This document shows, piece by piece, positions 12,963-25,626 of a stretch of 64,000 bases of DNA (positions are counted from its first letter, which is position 1; each line of letters opens with the position of its first letter). The stretch is from Heliopora coerulea (lineage: Eukaryota > Cnidaria > Anthozoa > Scleralcyonacea > Helioporidae). The notes under the pieces are model-generated. The model searched no databases, was not told the DNA's origin, and saw only the letters and a program-made list of their open reading frames with translations. Made by a program: the position numbers and the translations under genes. The stretch lies in contig JASJOG010000041.1 of the NCBI GenBank assembly GCA_030142905.1, positions 1,731,501 to 1,795,500 on the forward strand, written 5' to 3'.

Positions 12963-14099
12963 ATGAAAGAAGGTCGAAATGTTACTGATGCCGGACACGT
13001 CTTGCCAGAACAAACGCATTCGAGCCCAACTTTCGCGGTTCTCATCATTATGGCTGTTGTGATATTCCTGGAGAATGCTGCTGTGTGCCTTCTTTTTGCG
13101 ATTAAGAAGAAATTGCAGACGACAACAAACATTTTCGTTGTGAGCCTCGCAGTTTCCGATCTCCTCGTCGGAGCCTTGTTCGTTCCGGTGTACCTTAGTA
13201 CATCGGTAGGAAACCAAGCAAACCTGTACATTGTCACGTTTCTTCTCTTCTCGTCTCTCTTCAACGTGTGTGGGGTCACCTATGAACGATACCACGCCAT
13301 TCTTCAGCCCCTAACCTACCACTCTGTGTTCACATGTCGTCGAATTATGACAATCCTGCTTTTGATGTGGTTTCTCCCTGTTCTTGCCATAGTTCTGCCA
13401 TTCACCTGGGATCACCATAACCTCGTGTTTGTCGTTCCATTAAGTCGCGCCTACATAGGCTTGTTGGTCTTTGTCGTCTTCTTTACCTGTGTTGTCGTTT
13501 GCAAAGTCTACTACAATGTCTTCAAGGCTATCAGAAGGCAAATGAAGATGATGCGGCATGTGAAGGGGATGTTCGGTCCGTCGCCTTCAGTCACAAGCAT
13601 CGAAGGTGATCACCCGAACTCAACTTCAAGAAGTCACACCGACTGGGAGACGAGATCACTGTGCCCAGAAAGTCCACCAATTCAACCTGGGTTGTCGACG
13701 AAACCGGAGAGTCACTTCAACGGCGCGAACACCGGAAAGAACCTCGCAAGGCAGGTGAAAAAACGTCGCTTCAAGAAACACTCGGAGAAGTTGTTGAATG
13801 ATGTTCGCGCAGCTAAGTTGTTCGCATTTATCGTTCTAATTTTCATAATTTGCTGGCTGCCTGTTGTAATTACCAATTTCATGGTGGCCATCGATCGAGT
13901 AACGCTCGTTCCCCAGTTTATCTTCGACATCTCAATTTACGCGTTCGTCGCTAATGCGCTGGTGAACCCCCTGCTGTATACCTTTTACAAGAGTGACTAC
14001 AGGCGAGTCCTTTTGGACGTAACTGGCTACGCACGAAAGCGAAGAAAGTCCGATATATCAACTGAATTACTGGAGCTATCGTCAATAGGTTCAAAATGA
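12963..14099 (+). CDS. Rhodopsin-family (class A) G protein-coupled receptor, orphan
   Basis: A single-exon 378-aa seven-helix receptor in the plasma membrane. TM1 is about residues 23-47 with E37-N38 (the usual GN is EN). TM2 contains SLAVSD with the sodium-site Asp66. TM3 ends in E108-R109-Y110, the DRY-type switch that couples to G protein. TM6 holds the CWLP toggle motif (297-300), and TM7 holds NPLLY (335-339). N6 is in an N-glycosylation sequon (NVT). Intracellular loop 3 is long (about 190-285), basic and Ser/Thr-rich. The cysteine normally at 3.25 is Asn84, and loop 2 (about 147-165) has no cysteine, so the canonical extracellular disulfide cannot form. The ligand cannot be told from sequence. 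The layout resembles the amine/adenosine/melatonin-like receptors that are numerous as intronless genes in cnidarians. No close neighbour is functionally linked. Confidence 0.93.
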   Translation: MKEGRNVTDAGHVLPEQTHSSPTFAVLIIMAVVIFLENAAVCLLFAIKKKLQTTTNIFVVSLAVSDLLVGALFVPVYLSTSVGNQANLYIVTFLLFSSLFNVCGVTYERYHAILQPLTYHSVFTCRRIMTILLLMWFLPVLAIVLPFTWDHHNLVFVVPLSRAYIGLLVFVVFFTCVVVCKVYYNVFKAIRRQMKMMRHVKGMFGPSPSVTSIEGDHPNSTSRSHTDWETRSLCPESPPIQPGLSTKPESHFNGANTGKNLARQVKKRRFKKHSEKLLNDVRAAKLFAFIVLIFIICWLPVVITNFMVAIDRVTLVPQFIFDISIYAFVANALVNPLLYTFYKSDYRRVLLDVTGYARKRRKSDISTELLELSSIGSK

Positions 14100-16793
14100 G
14101 GCAAGCCCGCTATTCAATCGCCGACTCGATCTTGCGTCCGTTTCTTCAACAATTTTTTCCGAGGCTACATGAACGATTGCGGTCAGTAATGTCGAACCGA
14201 GTTCGTCATTGAAAGTATTTATAGACTCGATCTCCGCCCTCTTCCAGAATATTAGGAACATTGAAAGACCTGATGGACATATATCAACTCCAGCAACGTG
14301 TTAAAGATGTTTACATGGAATCGAGCCAGCTCTCCTAGTAGAGCTGCCCCTTTTTGTCGAAATTTCACCTCCCTGTGAATTCCCTTGTAAAATTTGTTTT
14401 TGTTTATATGAGCGAAGGGCCAGCCCAACCAAGCGAGATCTCGCCTAGGAGGGCTGGAATTTTCCCATATAAACACATTTAGAAGGGCTGGCCTTCCTAT
14501 AGTTCGTACGTGCTAGATTCAGTCCTGCCGGAACGGTCAGAAAACTCCCATGTAAAGGCGAGGGGAAATTCAGCCCTCTTACTAGGGCTAGCCCTACCAA
14601 CAGGGGGAGCTCGCCCCCATATAAACAGCCCCTAAGTACAATGATGACTATATAGTTGTGGATGCTGGTATAATAATGTTGGGAGTTAGAGATCATAGCC
14701 TCGTTTGTGTGTGTCGTAAAGTAAGCATTCCGAAAGAAAGCCAAAAATAGTGGATACTAAACAATTTAAATAATTTAATGCAACAAAGTTTAAAAAATGA
14801 TAAAACAGACTCCGAATATCAAAGTCATCTTGAAAACTCAAGATTTGAGTAAAATCAAGACAAATATGGTATTTGCGTGATATTTCGTCTTTATTTCAAA
14901 GACATCGTCAGACAGGACGGCTGTCATCGTCAGACAGGACGGCTGTCGGCTGGCGCTGGATTTTAAAAAATGATCTACGCGTATTTTGACCGTGGGATCT
15001 AAGCAGTTCGTAAGTGACCCAGGTGCTGAAACAAAATTGTTCCAACGCTCTCGGCACCGGTCAAGGAGACATTTTTTCTTATTTCGACTGTTACAACTTT
15101 CTGGTTTTTATGATTGACTGTAATATTTTATTAAACATTGAGATATTTCAGAGAGTCATTGTGTACAAGCCTGCTGGTTTGTTACCTAGTCTGTGTTAGT
15201 AATAATTTTCCGTGTAATACAGGGAAAGTTAACTACACCAGGATTATTATTAACATTGATATTTCCAAACCACTGTTTTGTTTTATTTCTTGATTGTCAT
15301 TCAAGCATTAAAGCAGATCTGTTCTTCGTCTCGCTGGAATGTTTAGAATTAACTATGTCTTTCTTAATTGGCCAACGTATACTAAACAACACAAGCCAAC
15401 GTTGTTAGGGGTGGTGGGGTAAGTTTTTGGGCAAGTTCAAGGGATTGTCGCCACATTTTGTTGTTTGTTCACAATTATTGCGCAAAACAACACAAAACAC
15501 AGGATATGGGGGAACACATAACAGGGTGTCGCTCTACTAAAAAGGGCCACCTCTACTAGGAGGGCCAGCTCGCTTCCACTTAAACACCAACTTAGAAAAT
15601 ACAAGCCTACCCTCAGAATTCATGAAGAGGGGGAAATACTGTCTAAAACAATAGATACAAGTGAAATTACCCCTTATAAAATTTAGGAGATCGAGGGTCA
15701 CCTGTTTTATATCTGTCATCACAGACTGATATCAGATTTTCATCGTTTCAAGTCGGATCATCATATCATCATCCAACATGAGCTGGTCGGGTCAAGGTTA
15801 TTCAACTGGCACTATCAAGTCTAATCGTGGACTTAAGTAATCCATTGGCTTATTTCTTCAAGCTTAACTGGTTTACGTTTAGCACGAGAAAATAAAACCA
15901 TTTGTTACTACACTTTATTCTTCCGACTTTTTGTCTTGAAAACCGTAACTTGAAAACTTTTGTTCCCTTAGTTGTTTTCGTATGTTGTTGTACCTCCCGG
16001 ACGTCGCCATACCCTTGCCTTCTCCTACTCAGTCTGCGTTTTAATTACTGACCTCTGTAATAAATCATTATATTATGTTGGTCAGGTATATTATAGAGGT
16101 GACTCAGGTCAGTGGTACTGACGTTTGAAATTGTAAATGTCTGCCATTTGCATCATTTTTTATTTCTCATTGGCTTTCTCACTTGACCGGATATTTTTTA
16201 TGACTTGAATTGTGTATATCCCAAACCACAACTCAGTCTTGATTTCACTTTACGTTTAACTCTGATTCGCTCGAAATTTTAGTTTCTCGTTTTTTCATTT
16301 CCCGCAATACAAAACCTTTACACCTTCGCTATTTCGTGAGCAAATACTGCCCCTGCAACTCCATATTTTATTTATTTTATTGTTTTTATCTTTTTTATGA
16401 AAACAATTCATTTTAAACCTCCGGGGATAAAATAAATATGAAGGCCCTTTATTTTATTTTTCATCCTAGTCAATTGAAGGATAATCCAGTTTTCTCTGGC
16501 AGCATCTTCAGAATTACATGATCTACGTGTTGACCACCAGGATTTAGGCTAATCATCTTACGGACACTAACTGCCCATCGCGAGAAATATTTGTTTTCGT
16601 AACCCCACTAACAACTTCGTTTGCGTCTCGTATTGGCGTATCCCAATGAAGTTTATATTTAGCGTTATAATTAAATCTACTGTCTTCTTGACAAAGATAT
16701 GCAGTCGATAAAATTGACGGCATTGTACAGCTTATTGTCAACGTTTGAAACTCCATACTTACAGTTCATTGTAGTAGAGGAAAAGAAGCGATC
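14100..16793. other. Intergenic region with dispersed repeat fragments
   Basis: No gene recognised. Segments 14270-14640 and 15530-15600 share AGGGCTGGC / GCCAGCCC and CATATAAAC words in both orientations and are probably decayed miniature elements. The stretch 14880-14945 contains an imperfect direct repeat around GTCAGACAGGACGGCTGTC. Confidence 0.5.
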
Positions 16794-19700
16794 ATGCGCA
16801 AAGCCTCATGGGATGTTGAATCGAACAACTCAAAAGGATTCGCAATGGAAAGAGCTGCAGGTGTTAAAGAAGGCGGTGAGATTTCGCCGCTTAGCCAGGT
16901 TAATAAAGGTGTAAAAAGGAAATCGGAGTTTCAGACGGTGTACTGCAGCGTGTGTAAAGTCTTTTTAAACTCAAGTTCCCAAGCTGCAGCTCATTATTCA
17001 GGCAAAAGCCATCAAAACAAAGTGAGGAGTCAGTCATCATTGGTGAGTGAAATTAGATCGATTTTACTGCGTGTGATTCAGCACACAGGTCGCTTTCACT
17101 GAGGTAAAGCCTCTGGGTTTTACTTGTCAAATTAAAGCCGAAGTACATGAATCGTTCATTTTAAGTGTTTCAACACTCGCAAGCTGTGATGTGAACTGCT
17201 TTGTCGTCAGTATGAGGGCCTAATGGATACCGTATGGATGGTAGAACAGACTAAAACCGACCCATTGTCCATATCACCTTGCCAACCAGGCAAAGATCGA
17301 TAGTTCTATTTCTTCTGGCTAAATTAAGCTCATTTTCCCTAGATTCGTCTTGCACGAACAGCTAGTTTGTTTGTCAAACTGTGACTGCAAACTTTGTTAA
17401 TAACCCCACACTGTTCCACTAAACTGTTTTAAGAATAAGAAACATTGGGCATTTACACTCAATCAATATTAAAGTGTTTTAAAAATAAATAGTTTTCGGG
17501 ATTTAAACTCGATCACGTGAAATGGAGTCTATGTCGAGGACAAGTAAGGTAAATTTTACATTCACTGTTTTACATTAACATTGTTTGGGGTTCCCTGGCC
17601 GCTTTAACCTTACCTCTGTAAAGTCTTATCAGTTTGGTCGCCTTCAACTTAGACAAACTAAAAGCGCACCTAGAAATCTGTGGCGGCACATCCGACGAAA
17701 AACGTGCCAGCTAAAACTGAAACTTACGGAGTTAAGGTATTCATAGATCTGACCGTTCATACCTTCATTGACAATTCCTCATTAAATTTTAATGGATGGT
17801 TGATGAAATTAGACAAGAGTTACTGTAAGAGTATCTCGAGAACTGTGAATGAGTCCTTCAAATGCCGGCAATGTTTTGTAAAGAAGCCGAAGTGATTTTA
17901 TCGGCAAGAACGCATGACTCACGATTGATATGGATACGTCCCTGGAGGAGTTTGGCTGCGAAATTGGTAATTATTTTTAGTAGACTACATTTTTTTTCCG
18001 ATAATTGGTGATTCTGGCGGATATTAGTTGCCCATGCTGGCCTTAAATGCATTCATAAAATGACACATAATGATTCTGCTGATGTCAGGGCTATTAGAGA
18101 GGTTTGCGTGCCTGTTGTCTCAACTTGACGGATTGTTATCCTAAGCCATGTTGGGTATTACCGCTTCTTCCTGACCGTGTACAAACGTTTTCGTTTGAAA
18201 AGAACTGTCTGTTCAATTCGTACACAGCAAATCTTTGTATATTTTTCCCAGATCATTATCTAATAGGGTAATTTGCTCCTAGTGGTGCGTTGACGCAATA
18301 TGTCATCGCTTTGAACTGTAAAGGCTATTCTTCAGCCAGGAACGCCTTTTCCACATCTGTTTATCATTTTACCATGCGTGTGTTCTTTTTCCTGTCTGCG
18401 TGTATGGACAATTCTTCGTTTCTGTTTCAATGGGTTGTTCATAACTGAATCCAGTGAAGCATCTCTTAGTTTCTATGTCAAGCACTTCGCCAAAGTAAAC
18501 CTGAATTCTGTTGGTTTTGAAACATGTGTTTCTGTCAGCAGTTGCTGATATTTGATAGTTTTTTATCTTAATGTAATGATTAGATACGGAAAAGGAACAA
18601 GGCTTAAATTTCTTTGTTTGTTACGGCTCTTGTCATGTAGGTCTGCGTGATCGCTCATCCAAAAATATGCTGACACTGAGCCACAATTTGAACACAACAA
18701 AATGATTAAATTGGAAAGGTGTACATTCCCCGTTAAGTTTCATGATTTATGATTGTCAAATTAAACAAGGATCCATATTCTGTTGTTAGTTTTTTTTTCA
18801 TGAATTTTTTTCCGGCTGTGTGAAATATGATCAAGAAGTTGACAGCTTAGAGTCTGTGCAACAATTCTAGAAGCTCGTTGGTGCAGTAAATTGTTTCAGA
18901 ATCACAATTTTATAACAAATATGGTATTTGGCATTTGTTTTATGACATATAACAAAATTTATATTGATGAATAAAGTTTTCAAGTGTCAGAATCTTATCC
19001 TGTAGTCAGTTTAAGACCCAACTGGGAACTGTTGTGAAAATTGCAATTCTAGGACTCCCTTCTGCCAATTGAACTACAAAAGCTGTTGCAGAGAGCTTGG
19101 CCACAAGTTCTGTAGTTACAGTATAATGGGTGCATATAGTATGGTGTGCCTTATGAAGAGAAGGGCAAATGTCAAATATTTGATCAGTAGTTCAAAAGGT
19201 TACCATATACAAGATTGTAAAGGAGTTTTGGGCTGGGCAGAACAAGTTGTTTTTTTCTGTTAGTTAAATAGAAAATAAAATTTAATGTATTTCCATAAGG
19301 AAAAACATGGGTTAGAATTCAAGAATATGAAAAATGGGGCAGGATTTCAATGCTGTAAGACAAGTTCAGGTATTTTTATTCCCAGCTCTTTCAAATGTTT
19401 GTAGGTCTTAATGAGAGTATAGAAAAGTGTTTTATATCTTACTGGTACTCTTGAAATATTCCATGAAAAACCAGTACTACTCAAAAATAGCACTTACTCA
19501 TGACAGATTAATGTAAAGATTTCTATAATGCTATAGTGTTATGGAGACATTTAGATATGACAAGTTCTTCCATAATGCTGATTCTTAGATCAGCTAACTC
19601 AACACATGGTTAAATCAACATTTGTGAATATATAAAAGCAGAGATACTGAGTGTGAATATGGACAGACAGTTTGACTCACCTGGGGGTCCCTCCTGATCT

Positions 19701-22700
19701 CATTCATGTCCTGAACGTATGACAAATATAAGACTTGTTGGTGAAATATGTACTTGTACACATTTTATTATACAAGTAGTGTTGTGTTCATTTTCGTTTG
19801 ATTCTTGAAATTTAATGAGAAGCCATATGACATTGGTTGCTCAAATTAAATACATTAACCCATACCTGCCAAAAATGGCAACATTTTGTTTTATCCTGGC
19901 AGACATTGGATGATTTTGTCAGCAGAAGGGAAGGTGCCAGTTTACTGTTGTCCAAACAGAAGTTAACTGAAAGTTTGCCCTAACACTCTTGTTAAAGTGA
20001 TCATGAAATATGTTAAAGCAAGTGTTTGAATGTAATAGCCTTATAAGAGGGAAATACTTTGAGAATAACTGATCTTTATTGCTACCAGGAATGACTGAGA
20101 AAACATATAGTAATCAGAATGATTACTTATTACAGTAACCAAATGTAAGGACTATGTGTGAAAGTATTTGCCTGAGGTTCTTGTACAGTCCAAGTGACTA
20201 AGGAATGAGGTCTGTATGAGAAAACCAGAGACAAATCTTTTCCTACACAAACCATGCATCTGAAATTAATAAAGGATTTACTGTAAGGCATTTGATTCCA
20301 TCTGTCATTACTTTTAATGCTCTTCTTCTTTGCAAGGTAGCATTCAGGATTACTTGATTGTTTTTACTAATGACTCTGTGATTTTGTTGTATTTTCACCT
20401 AGTTTTTGGATATAAATCAATGTTGAAACTTGACAGGATTTAACTGCATTGTGTAAGCATTTAGGTGTTGTTAAAATTTTGTAAAACATATTTGAATTTG
20501 GTGTGTTTGTCTTCAAATCAACTTGGAAACTTTCAGCCCAAAACTTGCTGGTTTGTATAAGAAATTAATTGTGCAGTCAGGCAGCCAAATAATGTGCTTC
20601 ATTTTGGGCACAGATTGGATAAATATCTCAGTCATATGATAAAATGAGTTGCATTCCAGAATGCATTGTTTTCTTCACCTGGTTGCTTGTAACAAAAATT
20701 TGGGTTTTTAAGATAGTCTTTTTTTTTAATTTATTTTTCAACTATTGCCCCTACATTTTTGAGTAAAATTTGATAATTATATGAATGGTTTTTGATTATA
20801 TAATAGGATGGTGGATCAAGTGCTCTTGATACTTCAACTCCTGTGCCAGATCCTGTTCAAGAATCCTTTAGATGTGACCTGTGTCAGAGAACATTCAATT
20901 CTGAGTCTCAAATGAAGGCTCATTTGGCTGGGAGAGCTCACCAACTTCTTGTAAAAAGGAAAATAGAAAGTTCAGGAATCTTAAGTTCAGTTGCAGGTAC
21001 AGATAATGCCATATCACCAGATGAAACTACAGCTGAGTCAAGTATAGGTGCTACCTCAGAGCAGACAGGACCACCAGCATCACTAGGTACTAATTTGACG
21101 AAGGTCTATCACTGTGCAAAGTGTAACATCACCCTAAATTCACAAAAACAACTGGAACAACATAACAGAGGATTACGACACAAGATTGTGATTGGGAAGG
21201 CCAAACCACCTCCAGTTAATGGTATGTGGCATGCAGTATTTTTCCTTTGCCATTTATAGAAGGTTATTGGCTATCACTGATCCCCTCAATCATCTTGATG
21301 TAACTGAACTCTCCAGGTTTCAAAAGAAGTAAGGTAAAAGAAACATTCAAGGATTAGAGTGTTATCATCTGTTGATTAACTTATTAAGGGATGAGGGTGC
21401 ACTTCAAAGTTTTATACTAACTGGTGCCAGATAATTCTATTTAACTGAGTGGGGTGCCCCCACTTACTGGGTTTATCAAAAAATTCCACAGACTTGAGTA
21501 ACCAAGAATATCAGATATTGTTCAACTGACTGTCAAATCCTACCTGAGTAGACTTTGACCCTAGAGGAATTTAATATTTTTGAAAAATATCTCTTGTAAA
21601 AGCTTATGCAATTTCTAGATTCAGGGGATAAGAGACAGCTGCTAAAAATTAATCTTTGCACTTATGTCTAGGTGAAAAGTGGGAAAATGTTCGGTTCATG
21701 AAGATTGCAAATGCAGTTTTGGGCATGAATAAAGATACAGCACCAGGTAGTGGTGGTGGCATGAACTTGAAGCAGTTTCATTGTGAAAAATGCAACATAA
21801 CAGTGAATTCACAGATACAACTCAATCAACATCTCAAAAGTCAGAAACATAAAATGAAAGGCACTGAACCCAGTTTAGTAAGAAACACAAGAAGGCGAGG
21901 TGGTGCATCTTGTGGAGGTATGTATGTTGGTGGCATTTGATAAATAGCACCATGAGTACGCTAGTTTTGATTTTGTAGCAAAGGACCATTAATCCATTCC
22001 TCTCTTGAGTGCCACCTCTTGTCAAGATTATCTGGAGTATCACCTGGAATACAATAATAAAATCCCATGCATTCAAGGGAATTGGTTAATTGAAATATAT
22101 TTGTAACCTACTCCTGCCTAGATGGCATCCCATTGGCTCATTAGATAACTGGACAGAGAAAAATTGTCAAAGGCTATTTATTCAAGAATGGGTTAAACCT
22201 TAAATTATCCCATCAGAATACATACTTTTACCCAAGCACCTCTTTCACCTTTACATGATACTAGACCAAACTTTGTTCAAGTTCACCTCATTTTTGTTGA
22301 AATCCTACATCCATTTGCCGGTTGATGCATGAGGTGCTGTTTGTTCTGGAATGAGTTCATTCTGATACAAAATCGGTGATGTACCAATGTTATGTGAAAG
22401 TGCAGTTCCAAGATTTTATACATGAATTCACTCTAACCAATGAGAGTCACTATCTTAGTATATTCAAGGAATGGTAGCTATTTATACTCAGTCTTGTGAA
22501 GTGAAGTCTTTCAAGTGAAGTGAAATTTTCAGCAGAATCATAGATTTTAAGACTCTAAGATTGAGATTAGCAGTGAAAAATTCTACATTATAGAAATTTT
22601 ATTATTGAATTATAACTTATAATTTTTTTGCCCTTCATTTTGTTGGTGTTACAACCTCTTTAAATACAGAATGCATGACCATGCTCACAGCAGTAGCCTT

Positions 22701-25626
22701 CATAGTTCAGTTGACAGACAATTGCACTAGATTACAGGTTTGTGAACTGATTCCCAGCTGGAGGTCCAAGTGTTACATTCTTCAGAACTGTTCTTGGTTG
22801 GGTCTTAAAATGTCATTCTGATACTCAGATGCAAATATGGACTCATTATGCAAGTCGTCTTACCATGGGAATAGTGGAAAAGCATGAAATCTGAGATTCC
22901 ATTGGGTTTTTGATCATTCAAGGTCAGAATCCCAGTACAAACATGGCAATAAATATTGGTATAAGGATGGAACATCAGTTGCATGCAATAACCTTATTCA
23001 CTCCCAAAGTAAAAACTAGTTGAGTTTGTCCTTACTCGTTCCTAAACAAGAGAACAAAAAAACAAAAAAAAAAAAAACAGAGGGCTAAAGATTTACCATA
23101 ACATGTGAGGAAAATTAGTTAAGGTTGCACATACAAACAAGAGTGGATTAGAGGGTATATTTCAGTTTTCTGGCAGAGAATGCTTACTAATCATTAGATC
23201 AAATATCTTCAGGTCAACCAGATGTGGCCAAAATTAAAGCAGTACTTTCCTCTTCTAGAAAAAAAAAAAATACAAAAACCAAACAATTGTACTTGATTGT
23301 ACTTGGAAGATGATTTGCCAGACCAAAATATGCAATGGTCAAAATACATTTGGATTGAACTATCAACTACTTAATCAGTTTTGGTTAAGGAACTTTAAAG
23401 TGTTAGAATGTCGTTTTTAAACATCCAATTAGGACTAGTTCCAGAAAAGTGCAATCAGTCCCCATGGGGCTTTATAATAAAAAAAATGCAAACAAAATTA
23501 TTCTGTCACTTAAAAATTTCCTTGAACAAATGTAAACTTCATTTCATCAGATTGAGTGTAAACACCTTGAAATATTCCTTGTATACCGCATTTACTCAAA
23601 CGCCGCGGCGTTTATTGAATTTTTTGCGCAGCGGCTGCGGCGTTTATTCAAGGGCGGCGTTTATTGGAAAGTTTATTCCAATAGAACTGTCGTGCTTATT
23701 AAAGAACTTCCTAGATGCGAACGCTGACAACAAACTATTCGCGAAGGTCACTGGAAAAAGGAAGAGAGAAGTTGGACTAGTACCGGCAAAATTCTCGGCT
23801 TTCACTACGAAACTGCGCGTAGCTGAAGTTTTGGAAAGAGAGATAAGTAGCAGAGCAGTGAAATATAGCTACTTCGAACTGAAAAACATTGCATTTGAGA
23901 AGAATAAATTTCCGAGACTGGTTTGGATTAAGTTGTGCCATACTTTCTTAAGTGTAGTACTTGAGTGTAACTCAGTTCATACTTTATTTAGTTAGTTAAG
24001 AATAAAACACAGACCGAAAATTGTCATCTTGTGACTTGATATTCAAGTTGGAACAAGAAACAGACAAGTTTAAAACGGTAATATTTCGGCTCTATTCCAG
24101 AGTCATCATCAGACCAAGATGTTTACAAAGCTCACTACGTTATATATATATGTAATTACAAGGACGATGTCATCGGTTATTAACAACGAAATTAACATAG
24201 TTGGATATTAACACATGTGAGATTGACAGCTAGAAAGGAGAAAAGCCAGACAATTGTCGAGTGGCTGAGAAATATGGAAATGTTGGATCAGACGAAAAGT
24301 GAAAGTTCTTTGCTGGCCTTTAGGCCACTGTTTATTCCCGGCTTATTAAGTTTGATTAAGAGAGCTTCTAAAATAAATACTTATTAATCAAACTTAATAA
24401 GCCGGGAATAAACAGTGGCCTAAAGGCCAGCAAAGAACTTTCACTTTGTGTCTGATCCGACATTTCCATATTTCTCAGCCACTTGACAATTGTCTGGCTT
24501 TTCTCCTGTCTAGCTGTCAATCTCACATGTGTTAATATCTGACTATGTTAATTTCGTTGTTAATAACTGATGACATCATCCTTGTAATTACACATATATA
24601 TAACGTAGTGAGCTTTGTAAGCATCTTGGTCTGATGATGACTCTGGAATAGAGCCAAAATATTACCGTTTTCAACTTGTCTGTTTCTAATTCCAACTTGA
24701 AAATCAAGTCACAAGATGACAATTTTTGGTCTGTGTTTTATTCTATACTTTTTCAAATTGTCCTCTGGTTATCTTGTTAGGAATATCAAAGCCCAGCATA
24801 TAATTTTGAATAAACCCAAAATAATACAGACATGATGGGTTTATTCAATTATGGGTTTATTCAAATTATGGGTTTATTCAAAATTATATGCTGGGCTTTG
24901 ATATTCCTAACAAGATTACCCTTTCCACCTGGTTCCTCAATTGTCCTCTGGTTGTGGTTTTTAGTTAAGAATGCTTCAATTAAATGCCACGTTGATGAGA
25001 ACAAATGTAGTGTTTATTTGAGTTACGCATTTATTCAAGGGTGGCGTTTAATAATATTTTTGTTTGTATTTGTGGCATTTAATCAAGTAAGTGCAGTAAC
25101 TGTACTTTGACTTAAACCAGATGATTTGCCTTTTCAGGAGGATTTGGTTACTTGCAACAGGAGTGATGATAGGCTTAATTCAAATCTCATTAAAACTAGA
25201 CCTTGCCATTGTGATGTGAAATTCCACTCCTTGTTCACTTTAATAGGTCAACTGTTTGTTTTTAGTTTCTTCATAGTTGTTTCATTTCATGACAAACCAG
25301 GGTATCTAATAAGGTGGTTGCACTAGTGTGGAAAGAAACTTGAACATTGTTGAATTCACTTGAACCTTCTAGGACGAGCAGCTGGACAGGACTATCAGCG
25401 AAATAATAAACAAGCAAGTTATGGAGGAAGACACCAAGACTATGGTCACTTTATACCACCATTATCTATGAACTTTGTCCCTAGTGATGAACCATATCTG
25501 GGCAGCGGGTCCGAATATAGGGATCAATTACATTTAATGAAGCCATGTGGTCCAGAGGACGTATCACAAAATTGGAACAGCAACTTTATTTACGACATGC
25601 CATCTAGAAATCTTGCATTATTTTGA
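16794..25626 (+). CDS. ZNF385-like protein with four matrin/U1-type C2H2 zinc fingers
   Basis: Exons 16794-17042, 20807-21221, 21672-21917 and 25373-25626 join in phase to 387 aa plus TGA. All acceptors end in AG, and donors are GTGAGT, GTATGT and GTATGT. Four fingers have the wide CX2CX12HX5H spacing of U1/matrin/JAZ fingers: C51-C54-H67-H73, C106-C109-H122-H128, C186-C189-H202-H208 and C259-C262-H275-H281. Each has the N-S-x-x-Q signature between the metal pairs (LNSSSQ, FNSESQ, LNSQKQ, VNSQIQ), typical of ZNF385/ZNF346 proteins, which bind structured or double-stranded RNA and are mostly nuclear. Linkers are Ser/Thr-rich, and the C-terminal 80 residues have no recognised domain. An in-frame ATG at 16845 is an alternative start. 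A further small exon in the 3.5-kb last intron cannot be excluded, though the direct join is in phase. Confidence 0.85.
17043..20806 (+). other. First intron of the ZNF385-like gene
   Basis: 3.8 kb of AT-rich intron. No exon, RNA gene or clear repeat element recognised. Confidence 0.6.
23999..24743. mobile_element. Long fold-back element, ~360-bp inverted arms
   Basis: Left arm 23999-24358 and right arm 24385-24743 are reverse complements at roughly 95% by eye, with a 26-bp spacer. There is no ORF. Each arm contains a CTGATGATGACTCTGGAATA...GCC motif (minus strand 24076-24115, plus strand about 24628-24667). It lies in the last intron of the ZNF385-like gene, so the pre-mRNA would contain a ~745-nt hairpin. 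Possible origins are inverted terminal repeats of a Penelope-like retroelement or a fold-back transposon. Confidence 0.9.
24771..24916. repeat. Perfect 47-bp inverted repeat with tandem spacer
   Basis: Arms 24771-24817 and 24870-24916 are exact reverse complements over 47 bp. The spacer contains tandem 15- to 16-bp copies of GGGTTTATTCAAATTAT. The words AATTGTCCTCTGGTT flank it directly at about 24755 and 24938, consistent with insertion plus duplication. Confidence 0.9.

Larger units (their letters stand above)
23588..25105. mobile_element. Probable decayed TIR element hosting later insertions
   Basis: The left end has ACCGCATTTACTCAAACGCC. The right end, read on the other strand, has ACTGCACTTACTTGATTAAATGCC, an imperfect inverted match. 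GCGGCGTTTATT words lie just inside the left end and GGTGGCGTTTAAT just inside the right. A 195-aa + frame at 23408-23995 overlaps the left part; it is unrecognised and probably spurious or a relic. The element encloses the fold-back and the 47-bp palindrome, suggesting nested insertion. Confidence 0.45.

Noticed and set aside
23408..23995. 195-aa + frame in the zinc-finger gene intron
   Set aside because: It crosses the left end of a decayed TIR element and shows no recognisable domain; treated as chance or relic.
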